Assembly (NCBI RefSeq): GCF_022601675.1
Contig: NZ_JAKVIL010000008.1
Coordinates: 1 to 64,000, forward strand
Origin: Ancylobacter gelatini
GTDB lineage: Bacteria; Pseudomonadota; Alphaproteobacteria; Rhizobiales; Xanthobacteraceae
Length of the DNA stretch: 64,000 nt
Reading direction: 5' to 3'
Shown: positions 19,393 through 25,651 of the stretch, in pieces
Position numbering within the stretch: the stretch's first letter is position 1
How the letters are laid out: the number at the start of each line of letters is the position of its first letter
Made by a program: the position numbers and the translations under genes
The notes under the pieces: generated by a model
Seen by the model: only the letters and a program-made list of their open reading frames with translations
The model's database searches: none
What the model was told of the DNA's origin: nothing

Positions 19393-19420
19393 GCGCTCCG
19401 CCACCATCGTAGCGGAGCGC
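19393..19420 (-). terminator. terC1 terminator that overlaps the next gene's ribosome binding site
   Basis: On the minus strand a perfect 9-bp stem (GCGCTCCGC / GCGGAGCGC) with a 10-base loop is followed by TTTTTC and then at once by the ATG of the molybdopterin gene. The 3' arm contains the only Shine-Dalgarno-like sequence of that gene (GCGGAG). A second small hairpin (CTGTCC / GGACAG, 19435-19450) lies between the terC1 stop and this stem. Confidence 0.85.
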
Positions 19421-19456
19421 CCTTCCCTTTTACACTGTCCGTTCGGACAGGAGCGC

Positions 19457-20200
19457 TCAGTGAGCGGCGGCCTCGCGGCGGCGGCTCTTCACGATCCAGC
19501 CGAAGGACAGCACGAAAGCCGCGCCGATCACCGCCGCGAGATAATGCGGCAGCGCCGTCGGCTTCAGGCCGATCGGATCCTCGGGATCGGCCACCACCTC
19601 GACCAGACCCGTCGCCATGGTCTGCATGGTTTCGAGCACGATCTTGTCGCTGACCAGCATCTCGCCGGCGATCCAGCCGAGCAGCGCCGCGCCGAACCAG
19701 ATCAGGGCCGGGAAGCGCGAAATCAGCTTCAGGATCAGCTGCGAGCCGAAGACGATCAGCGGGATGGTCAGCAGCAGGCCGAAGATGAACAGTTCGGCAT
19801 GCCCGCGGGCGGCGGCGGCGATCGCCACCACATTGTCGAGGCTCATCACCGCATCGGCGATGGCAATGGTGCGCACGGCCTTCCAAAGGCTGTCCGCGCT
19901 CTCGACGTGATGATCGCCGCCCTCCTCGTCGAGGACGAGCTTGATCGCGATCCAGAACAGCAGCAGCGCGCCGACCACCTTCAGCAGCGGAACGCCGAGC
20001 AGGTAGGAGACGGCGAGCGCGAAGATGATGCGCAGGCCCACGGCAGCGCCGGCACCCAGAAGGATGCCCCATTTGCGCTGCTTTTCCGGGAGCGAACGGC
20101 AGGCGAGTGCGATGACCACCGCGTTGTCGCCGGAGAGCAGAAGATCGATCCAGATGATCTGCAGCAGGGATACCCAGAAGATCGGGCTAGAGAAATCCAT
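19457..20200 (-). CDS. TerC family integral membrane protein (paralogue 1)
   Basis: A 247-aa inner-membrane protein with seven predicted helices. Signature motifs IDLLLSGDNAVVIALACRSLP and DAVMSLDNVVAIAAAARG carry the conserved acidic residues in the membrane, and WFGAALLGWIAGEMLVSD is also typical. TerC proteins are linked to tellurite resistance, manganese export and metal loading of exported enzymes; which of these applies is not shown. A His/Asp/Glu-rich loop (EEGGDHH, about residue 92-98) could bind metal. It is about half identical by eye to the neighbouring TerC, with its own promoter region and terminator, so the two are separate transcription units. Confidence 0.92.
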   Translation of the reverse strand: MDFSSPIFWVSLLQIIWIDLLLSGDNAVVIALACRSLPEKQRKWGILLGAGAAVGLRIIFALAVSYLLGVPLLKVVGALLLFWIAIKLVLDEEGGDHHVESADSLWKAVRTIAIADAVMSLDNVVAIAAAARGHAELFIFGLLLTIPLIVFGSQLILKLISRFPALIWFGAALLGWIAGEMLVSDKIVLETMQTMATGLVEVVADPEDPIGLKPTALPHYLAAVIGAAFVLSFGWIVKSRRREAAAH

Positions 20201-20272
20201 CGTTTCCTCTCTGGTCCTTCAAAAGACTAAGGGTCTGGAGGTAAGCCAACCTCGCCGGTCGGAGGTGGAAGA

Positions 20273-20300
20273 TTTGGTATACATAATAAATTACACCAAA
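20273..20300 (-). promoter_or_regulatory. AT-rich imperfect dyad upstream of terC1
   Basis: TTTGGT at 20273 and ACCAAA ending at 20300 bracket an AT-rich 28-base imperfect palindrome, 73-100 bases before the terC1 start, in DNA that is otherwise very GC-rich. It contains ATACATAATAA (20279-20289), found again upstream of terC2. Read on the coding strand this is TTATTATGTAT, which may include a -10 element, a repressor site or both. Confidence 0.45.
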
Positions 20301-20317
20301 CCGTCCCCCCGGAACTG

Positions 20318-20350
20318 AAAGTGCCCGCGGCTGCGAACCGCGGGCACTTT
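20318..20350 (-). terminator. terC2 intrinsic terminator
   Basis: A perfect 13-bp stem (AAAGTGCCCGCGG / CCGCGGGCACTTT) with a 7-base loop lies 24 bases after the terC2 stop. The T-run is short (TTT), but stem strength makes termination likely; it separates the two terC genes. Confidence 0.75.
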
Positions 20351-20373
20351 CCGGCGAGGGGAACCGCCGCGTG

Positions 20374-21075
20374 TCAGCTACCCGCGTGCGGGGAGTGGGC
20401 GCTCTTCTTGAAGCGGACGATCAACCACCCGATGGACAGCACCATGGCGGCACCGGCCGCCGCGGCGATGTATTCGAACTGGTGCACCATGGCCTCGCCG
20501 AAATAATCCAGCACCTTGACGTCCGACAGGAACATCTCGCCGGCCACCCAGCCGAGCAGCGCCGCGCCGGCCCACACGAGCCATGGGAAGCGCGACAGCA
20601 GCTTCATGATGAGCGCCGCGCCCGCGACGATCATCGGGATCGAGATGACGAGGCCGATGATGATCAGCGTCCAGTTGCCGTCAGCCACGGCCGCGATGGC
20701 GACCACGTTGTCGAGGCTCATCACGAGGTCGGCCACGGCGATGGTGCCGACCGCGCGCCACAGGCTCTCATGGCCATGGACGCCCTCGCCTTCCTCACCC
20801 TCGGGAACCACGAGATCCACGGCAATGTACATCAGGGCGATGGAGCCGAGGATGCGCAGCCAGGGCAGGCCGAGCAGCACGGCCACGATGGCCGTGAACA
20901 CGATACGCATACCGACGGCGACGGCGGCACCCATGATCATGCCAATGCGGCGAAGACGGTCGGGAAGCGACCGGCAGGCCATGGCGATGACGACTGCGTT
21001 GTCGCCCGAAAGCAGGATATTGATCCAGATGATCTTCAGAAGTGCCAGCCAGAACAGCGGCTCAAGATAGCTCAT
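20374..21075 (-). CDS. TerC family integral membrane protein (paralogue 2)
   Basis: A 233-aa polytopic protein of the same family as its downstream neighbour, with INILLSGDNAVVIAMACRSLP, DLVMSLDNVVAIAAVADG and WAGAALLGWVAGEMFLSD. The loop between helices 3 and 4 is acidic with histidines (VPEGEEGEGVHGHES), a possible metal-binding stretch. The N-termini of the two paralogues align without gaps, showing tandem duplication or repeated acquisition. The ATG follows GAGGGG 11 bases upstream, preceded by a long structured leader (see next entry). No tellurite (terABDEZ) genes are nearby, so a metal-export or general membrane role is as likely as tellurite resistance. Confidence 0.92.
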   Translation of the reverse strand: MSYLEPLFWLALLKIIWINILLSGDNAVVIAMACRSLPDRLRRIGMIMGAAVAVGMRIVFTAIVAVLLGLPWLRILGSIALMYIAVDLVVPEGEEGEGVHGHESLWRAVGTIAVADLVMSLDNVVAIAAVADGNWTLIIIGLVISIPMIVAGAALIMKLLSRFPWLVWAGAALLGWVAGEMFLSDVKVLDYFGEAMVHQFEYIAAAAGAAMVLSIGWLIVRFKKSAHSPHAGS

Positions 21076-21275
21076 GATACAAGTTTCCCCTCACCACCCG
21101 TCCTCGTTGGGACGGGCTTTTGATATGGTTCAAGTCGGCGTTGGCGCGCCGGTTTAAGGTGAGGCAAGAGGAGGTGGCTCCGGCGGGCCCACTCCCGGGC
21201 GCTCGTGGCGCGCCAAAACGGCTATCCCCGCTGCGGGCCACTTCTCCGTGGCCGGACCCCCGCAGCGCCCATATC
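21076..21275 (-). promoter_or_regulatory. long structured 5' leader of terC2
   Basis: About 200 gene-free bases between the presumed promoter motif and the terC2 ATG. On the coding strand they can form: a two-part hairpin at 21266-21230 (GCTGCG / CGCAGC outside, GGCCAC / GTGGCC inside); a 10-bp long-range stem TTGGCGCGCC (21216-21207) with GGCGCGCCAA (21150-21141) closing 56 bases; and a 7-bp hairpin CCCGTCC / GGACGGG (21116-21097) just before the GAGGGG ribosome binding site. The arrangement looks like a cis-regulatory RNA, but no known riboswitch consensus was recognised. Confidence 0.45.
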
Positions 21276-21283
21276 CAAGCAAC

Positions 21284-21294
21284 ATACATAATAA
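21284..21294 (-). promoter_or_regulatory. TTATTATGTAT motif upstream of terC2, shared with terC1
   Basis: The 11 bases ATACATAATAA here are identical to 20279-20289 upstream of terC1. Two identical AT-rich 11-mers before two paralogous genes in GC-rich DNA suggest a common promoter or operator. Confidence 0.45.
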
Positions 21295-21382
21295 TCTATG
21301 GTGTGGCCAAGCCCATCCAGGAAAATTCCTGCCAAAATGATGCTGCGGCCGCACAGGGTTGCATTGCTGCGCAAAAACAGCA

Positions 21383-21413
21383 GCGCCTCGCTCCAGCATC
21401 TGGAGCGAGGCGC
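21383..21413 (-). terminator. ndk intrinsic terminator
   Basis: A perfect 13-bp stem (GCGCCTCGCTCCA / TGGAGCGAGGCGC) with a 5-base loop is followed on the minus strand by TGCTGTTTTTGC. It lies 36 bases after the ndk stop. Confidence 0.9.
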
Positions 21414-21449
21414 GCCGTAAGGTCAAGCAGTCAGAGCCGCGGATGCAGC

Positions 21450-21872
21450 TCAGCCGACGATTTCATTACCCGAGAAGAACTGGGCGATTTCGATCGCGGC
21501 ATTCTCGAGGCTGTCGGAACCATGGGCCGAATTCTCGCCGACCGAGAGCGCGAACTCCTTGCGGATGGTGCCTTCTGCGGCGTTGGCCGGGTTGGTGGCG
21601 CCCATAACTTCGCGATACTTGGCGACGGCGTTCTCGCCCTCAAGTACCTGCACGACGATCGGCTCGGAGATCATGAAATCGACGAGCTCGCCGAAAAAGG
21701 GCCGCTCCTTGTGGACGCCGTAGAAAGTCTCGGCCTGGCCACGGGTGAGAAGGATGCGCTTCTGCGCGACGATGCGCAGGCCCGCCTTCTCGATGGTGGC
21801 GTTGATGGCGCCCGTCAGGTTGCGACGGGTAGCGTCCGGCTTGATGATCGAAAAGGTGCGCTCGAGCGCCAT
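21450..21872 (-). CDS. ndk: nucleoside-diphosphate kinase
   Basis: A 140-aa enzyme that equalises NTP and dNTP pools by phosphate transfer through a histidine. Motifs: [15 protein letters not shown] at the start, [37 protein letters not shown] and the active site [12 protein letters not shown]. Length and order are standard. It is a single-gene transcription unit, with a strong terminator downstream and a 378-base divergent promoter region (21873-22250) upstream that also serves the small secreted protein gene. Confidence 0.97.
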   Translation of the reverse strand: MALERTFSIIKPDATRRNLTGAINATIEKAGLRIVAQKRILLTRGQAETFYGVHKERPFFGELVDFMISEPIVVQVLEGENAVAKYREVMGATNPANAAEGTIRKEFALSVGENSAHGSDSLENAAIEIAQFFSGNEIVG

Positions 21873-22042
21873 GGCGGTCGTTCCTTGGAGATTTAGGGAG
21901 GGAGTGATTTCGCAGCGGCTTATAGCGGCGCGTTACCGTCCCGACAAGATGACGCCTGCGCGATGGACGAGTGAAGCACGCCGACGCGGCGTTAATCACG
22001 TTTTCATGAAAGTCCCTTGGAACTTTCGCGCCACACCACACG

Positions 22043-22057
22043 TTAATCGCACGTTAA
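22043..22057. promoter_or_regulatory. CtrA-type box (TTAA-N7-TTAA)
   Basis: TTAA at 22043-22046 and TTAA at 22054-22057, exactly 7 bases apart and followed by C, match the alphaproteobacterial CtrA consensus TTAA-N7-TTAAC. An incomplete copy (TTAA-N7-TTCA) starts at 21992. Both lie in the 378-base divergent gap between ndk and the small secreted protein; apart from these boxes nothing else was recognised there. Binding is inferred from consensus only. Confidence 0.5.
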
Positions 22058-22250
22058 CGGATCGCACAGGGCACACGACGGACATGCAGGAACGGAACTG
22101 GTCTCGTTCTTTGCCGCGCAGAACCCCACGGGGTAGGCGCGAACCGGCGTTCATGTGCCAGGTGTGGGTAACCGCAGGCGAGCGCAGACGTATGACGACA
22201 TAACGGCCCGGTGGCACTTTCCACCGGAACAGGTGGTGAAGGTGAATGCC

Positions 22251-22469
22251 ATGCTCAGGACCGTTTTCATAAGCGCCATAGCCACTGTGATGGGCGCTAC
22301 CGCCCTATTCGCTGGCGCCAGTTCGACGAGTGGCTATTTCAAGCGGCAGCCCACGCTCGCGAGCGTCGAGATGCCTGCAGAGGAAATCGCCGGTGACTGC
22401 GTTATCCAGAGCCGCTGGATGAGCGACGCGGGCCGAATGGTGAAGGTAGACCGCCCGGTTTGTTACTGA
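22251..22469 (+). CDS. small secreted protein of unknown function (72 aa)
   Basis: Starts MLRTVFISAIATVMGATALFAGASS, a convincing Sec signal peptide (cleavage near residues 23-27). The mature 45 residues contain two cysteines (GDCVIQSRW and a near-terminal VCY) that could form a disulfide. No family is recognised. ATG 22251 follows GAAGG about 7 bases upstream; a GTG at 22242 is an alternative. A 7-bp hairpin (CCGGTGG / CCACCGG, 22208-22227) lies in the leader, and a strong terminator follows at 22556. The supporting evidence is the signal peptide, ribosome binding site and terminator; the gene is still only moderately certain. Confidence 0.6.
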   Translation: MLRTVFISAIATVMGATALFAGASSTSGYFKRQPTLASVEMPAEEIAGDCVIQSRWMSDAGRMVKVDRPVCY

Positions 22470-22482
22470 GGCGGCCGACCAA

Positions 22483-22594
22483 CGGGATTCGACAGGTTTG
22501 ATGAAATAGGCTCGCGGCATCCCCCACTCCCCCAAGCCCCACGCGAGCTTATCGTGCCCCGGCTCCTTTCCCCCAAGGGAGCCGGGGCTTTTTT
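22483..22594 (+). ncRNA. candidate small RNA or long 3' UTR with C-rich loop
   Basis: Downstream of the small secreted gene, a 7-bp stem (GCTCGCG 22510-22516 / CGCGAGC 22542-22548) encloses a 25-base loop containing CCCCCACTCCCCC, followed by a strong terminator. A single-stranded C-rich loop next to a terminator resembles anti-Shine-Dalgarno loops of rhizobial trans-acting sRNAs. No promoter of its own was recognised, so it could also be a processed 3' UTR. Confidence 0.3.
22556..22594 (+). terminator. strong intrinsic terminator
   Basis: An 11-bp perfect stem (GCCCCGGCTCC / GGAGCCGGGGC), 11-base loop and six T residues (22589-22594). It ends the transcript from the small secreted gene or the candidate sRNA. 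Confidence 0.93.
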
Positions 22595-22876
22595 ATGCCT
22601 TGGGGCTGCGTCGCCTTCCGATGAACACCAGACAACGCCGCGTTCAGCCTGCGAGCGGGCGCGGCGTGGCATGTTCAGGACGTTCCGGTTCGCCGGACCC
22701 TCTGGAGAGCGCAGCCGGTTTTCGCCGACCTCGTGCTGCGCACCCCGGCCCTGTCCGCAGGGCCGGGGCCTTCCATTGCGCCAGCGCGATCAATGTCATC
22801 ACCGCTGTGAATTGGCGCCGGGCCCAGCGAGAGCGCATCATCGCCCGGCTCACCGCCGATCCGCAGGATTTCCCAT
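22595..22876 (+). other. gene-free region with several hairpins upstream of the DinB-family gene
   Basis: No supported gene. It holds a UUCG-capped hairpin (CCGG TTCG CCGG near 22688-22699), a 7-bp closing stem GCGCAGC / GCTGCGC (about 22709-22741), and a perfect 10-bp stem CCCCGGCCCT / AGGGCCGGGG (22743-22768) followed only by CCTT. Whether it is a leader of the next gene or a separate RNA is unknown. An internal CTCTGGAGAG resembles one strand of glycine riboswitches, but the rest of that aptamer is absent. Confidence 0.35.
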
Positions 22877-23434
22877 ATGGTCGTTTCTCCCGCCTCGCCC
22901 GCCCCGGTGTCGCTTCTCTCGCGCTACCGGGATCTCGCCGCCTATAATCGATGGGCGAACGCTCGGCTGCTGGACGCCTGCGCCCGGGTCTCCCGCGCGG
23001 AGTATCGCGAGGAACGCGGCGCCTTCTTCGGCTCCATCCACGGCACGCTCAACCATCTGCTGGCGGCGGACCGGATATGGATGGCGCGCTTCACGGGAGA
23101 GGGGCCGACCGCCGGCCGTCTCGACGCGATCATCTGCGAGGAACTGGAGCAACTCGGGCGTGAGCGTGCGCGCGAGGACGAGCGGATCGTCGGCTATGTC
23201 GGGAGGCTGACTGCAGCGGACCTCGCCACGGAGCTGAGCTACACCAATTCGAGCGGCGCGCGCTTCGCGCAGCCGCTGGCCTCTACCCTCGACCATTTCT
23301 TCAATCACCAGACCCATCATCGTGGGCAGGCTCACACGCTGCTGACCCAATTTCTCGGCAATGCCGGGGGCCCTTCGCTCGACCTCATCTATTTCCAGCG
23401 CGAGACCGGCACGGGCGGCGCGCGGACCGGCTGA
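22877..23434 (+). CDS. DinB family protein
   Basis: A 185-aa four-helix-bundle protein of the DinB/YfiT superfamily. Histidines in the positions that usually bind a metal are visible: GSIHGTLNHLLAADRIWMAR (helix 2) and FNHQTHHRGQAHTLL (helix 4). Members are thiol-dependent S-transferases or stress-induced proteins; nothing points to a substrate. The frame's early codons (MVVSPASPAPVSLLSRYRDLA) precede the conserved AAYNRWANARLLD, so a slightly later start is possible. It is followed after about 55 bases by the ABC-F gene on the same strand. Confidence 0.88.
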   Translation: MVVSPASPAPVSLLSRYRDLAAYNRWANARLLDACARVSRAEYREERGAFFGSIHGTLNHLLAADRIWMARFTGEGPTAGRLDAIICEELEQLGRERAREDERIVGYVGRLTAADLATELSYTNSSGARFAQPLASTLDHFFNHQTHHRGQAHTLLTQFLGNAGGPSLDLIYFQRETGTGGARTG

Positions 23435-23489
23435 GCGCGCGATCCCCCACCCCCTTGCCCCCGCCGGCACGACCGTGCAAAAGGCGGGC

Positions 23490-25355
23490 GTGATCACTCT
23501 CCACGACATATCGCTGCGCGTTGCCGGGCGCCTGCTGATCGACCACGCCACGGTGGCGATCCCCGAGGGCGCGCGGGTCGGCCTGGTCGGGCGCAACGGC
23601 ACCGGCAAGACCACGCTGTTTCGCGCCATCACCGGGGATCTGGCGCTGGAGAGCGGCGATATCCGCATTCCCAGCGGTGCGCGCATCGGACAGGTGGCGC
23701 AGGAAGCGCCCGCCGGCCCCGAGCGGCTGATCGACGTGGTGCTCGCCGCCGACACGGAGCGCGCGGCATTGCTCACCGAGCGCGACATCACCCAGGATCC
23801 GGCACGCATCGCCGAGATCGAACTCCGCCTCGTCGACATAGACGCACATGCCGCGCCCGCGCGGGCGGCGCGCATCCTCGCCGGGCTCGGCTTCGACGAC
23901 GCCGCACAGCAAAGGCCCTGCTCGGAATTTTCCGGGGGCTGGCGCATGCGCGTTGCGCTGGCGGCGATCTTGTTCGCCGAACCCGACCTGCTGCTGCTCG
24001 ACGAGCCGACCAATTATCTCGACCTCGAAGGCACGCTTTGGTTGCAGGATTATCTCGCGCGCTATCCGCGCACCGTGCTGATCGTCAGCCATGACCGTGA
24101 ACTGTTGAACGAATCGGTCTCCTACATTCTGCATCTCGACCGGGCCAAGTTGTCATTGTGGCGGGGCGGTTATGATTCCTTCGAGCGCCAGCGCGCCGAG
24201 AAGCAGGTGCTCGATGCCAAGATGCGCGCCAAGCAGGACGCGCGGCGCAAACATATGGAATCGTTCGTCGAACGGTTTCGTGCCAAGGCGTCCAAGGCCC
24301 GGCAGGCGCAGTCGCGGCTGAAGGCGCTGGCGCGCATGGCACCGATCAGCGAGGAGGTTGGGGAGAGTGCCGCGGCGATTTCGATCCGCCACCCGACGCG
24401 CATCCCCTCCCCGCCGATTCTGACGCTGGATCGCGTGTCCGCCGGCTACGATCCCGGCAAGCCGGTGCTGCGCAACCTGACATTGCGCATCGACCACGAC
24501 GACCGCATCGCGCTGCTCGGGCCGAATGGCAACGGCAAATCGACCTTCGCCAAGATGATATCCGGCCGGTTGCCGGCGCTGGGTGGCGACATGGTGAAGG
24601 CGGCGGGATTGGAAATTGCCTATCTCGCCCAGCATCAACTCGACGAACTGGTGGCTGAGGAGACGGTGTACGACCATGTACGCCGGCTGATGCCGGAGGC
24701 GCCGGAGGCCAAGGTACGCTCGCGAGCGGCCGAAATGGGCTTTTCCGGCGGCACCGCCAATACCAGGATTGCCGCGCTTTCGGGTGGCGAAAAGGCCCGG
24801 CTGCTACTCGGCCTCGCCGCGTTCAACGGGCCGCACCTGCTCATTCTCGATGAGCCGACCAATCATCTCGACATCGCCTCGCGGCAGGCGCTGGTCGAAG
24901 CGATCAATGATTTTCCCGGCGCGGTGATCCTGGTCAGCCATGACCGCGCACTGCTCGATGCCTGCGCCGAACGCTTGTGGCTGGTGGCGAACGGGACGGT
25001 GCGCCCCTATGAGGGCGATCTCGACGAATATCGCACGCTGGTGGTCGGGCGTTCGGCCTCCTCGCAGCGCGGCGAAACATCGTCCCGTGCGGGCGAGCGG
25101 CGCAGCGCCGCCGAGAAGCGGGCGGAAACCGCGCCGCTGCGCAAGAAGATCAAGGATGCCGAGGCCGCGATCAATCGCCTCGAAAAGCTTCTTGAAACTC
25201 TGGACGCCAAGCTCGCCGACCAGTCGATTTATCTGCGCGACCCTGCCAGCGCACAGCGCCTGGCGCGCGAGCGCAGCGAGGCCGCCGCCGCTCTTGAAGC
25301 CACGGAAGAAAGCTGGCTGCAGCTTTCGTCGGAACTCGACGCCGCCAGCGCCTAG
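23490..25355 (+). CDS. ABC-F family ATP-binding protein (Uup/YheS-like)
   Basis: A soluble duplicated ATPase of 621 aa without membrane domain, of the type that acts on the ribosome. First cassette: Walker A GRNGTGKTT, signature FSGGWRMRVALAA, Walker B LLLLDEPTNYLDLEG. Second cassette: GPNGNGKST, LSGGEKARLLLGL, LLILDEPTNHLDIAS. The linker between them (about 240-310) is basic and helical (AEKQVLDAKMRAKQDARRKH), and the C-terminus (about 540-621) is a coiled coil, as in Uup and YheS. The frame is open further upstream, but the domain begins ITLHDISLRVAGR, so the GTG at 23490 after AAGGCGGG is chosen. An ABC-F gene near holC-pepA is common in Rhizobiales. Confidence 0.94.
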   Translation: MITLHDISLRVAGRLLIDHATVAIPEGARVGLVGRNGTGKTTLFRAITGDLALESGDIRIPSGARIGQVAQEAPAGPERLIDVVLAADTERAALLTERDITQDPARIAEIELRLVDIDAHAAPARAARILAGLGFDDAAQQRPCSEFSGGWRMRVALAAILFAEPDLLLLDEPTNYLDLEGTLWLQDYLARYPRTVLIVSHDRELLNESVSYILHLDRAKLSLWRGGYDSFERQRAEKQVLDAKMRAKQDARRKHMESFVERFRAKASKARQAQSRLKALARMAPISEEVGESAAAISIRHPTRIPSPPILTLDRVSAGYDPGKPVLRNLTLRIDHDDRIALLGPNGNGKSTFAKMISGRLPALGGDMVKAAGLEIAYLAQHQLDELVAEETVYDHVRRLMPEAPEAKVRSRAAEMGFSGGTANTRIAALSGGEKARLLLGLAAFNGPHLLILDEPTNHLDIASRQALVEAINDFPGAVILVSHDRALLDACAERLWLVANGTVRPYEGDLDEYRTLVVGRSASSQRGETSSRAGERRSAAEKRAETAPLRKKIKDAEAAINRLEKLLETLDAKLADQSIYLRDPASAQRLARERSEAAAALEATEESWLQLSSELDAASA

Positions 25356-25598
25356 GCCCCGCATTCTGGATAGGCCATCGCGCAGGAGGCCGCGTGTCGG
25401 GCGGCAGAGGCACGTCCCTGCCATTGATGGCGTGACATGAAAACCGTCGCGCCCCCGGCCCTTCCATCTCCTCATTCCCTTCGCTCATGCGGGCCCGCAC
25501 CCACCGGCCTCGAAACGCCGTGAACCGGATCATGCTGTTCAACGACCGCAGGGGTCAGACGGAGCAGGGCTTCAGGTGAAGAGGCGCCGCAAAAGCAA

Positions 25599-25625
25599 AA
25601 AGCCCCGGCACAAGGCCGGGGCTTT
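25599..25625 (-). terminator. porin intrinsic terminator
   Basis: An 11-bp stem (AAAGCCCCGGC / GCCGGGGCTTT) with a 5-base loop runs on the minus strand into TTTTTGCTTTT. It lies 27 bases after the porin stop. The remaining 296-base gap to the ABC-F gene holds nothing else recognised. Confidence 0.92.
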
Positions 25626-25651
25626 CCGTAGAACCAATCTCTTGGAAGAGA

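Noticed and set aside
19386-19407. ATG 19407 as start of the molybdopterin oxidoreductase
   Set aside because: It lies in the terminator loop, adds seven unrelated residues, and has no ribosome binding site.
21076-21300. Manganese yybP-ykoY riboswitch upstream of terC2
   Set aside because: Family context fits, but the conserved GGGGAGUAG and matching loop sequences were not found by reading; left as an unassigned structured leader.
22484-22495. GGATTCGACAGG, similar to the start of tmRNA
   Set aside because: No tag-peptide reading frame (alphaproteobacterial tags begin AND), no acceptor-end CCA arrangement nearby.
22670-22720. CTCTGGAGAG, as in the 3' part of glycine riboswitches
   Set aside because: The conserved CCGAAGG core and the 5' GGAGAG partner are missing, and the downstream gene is not related to glycine.
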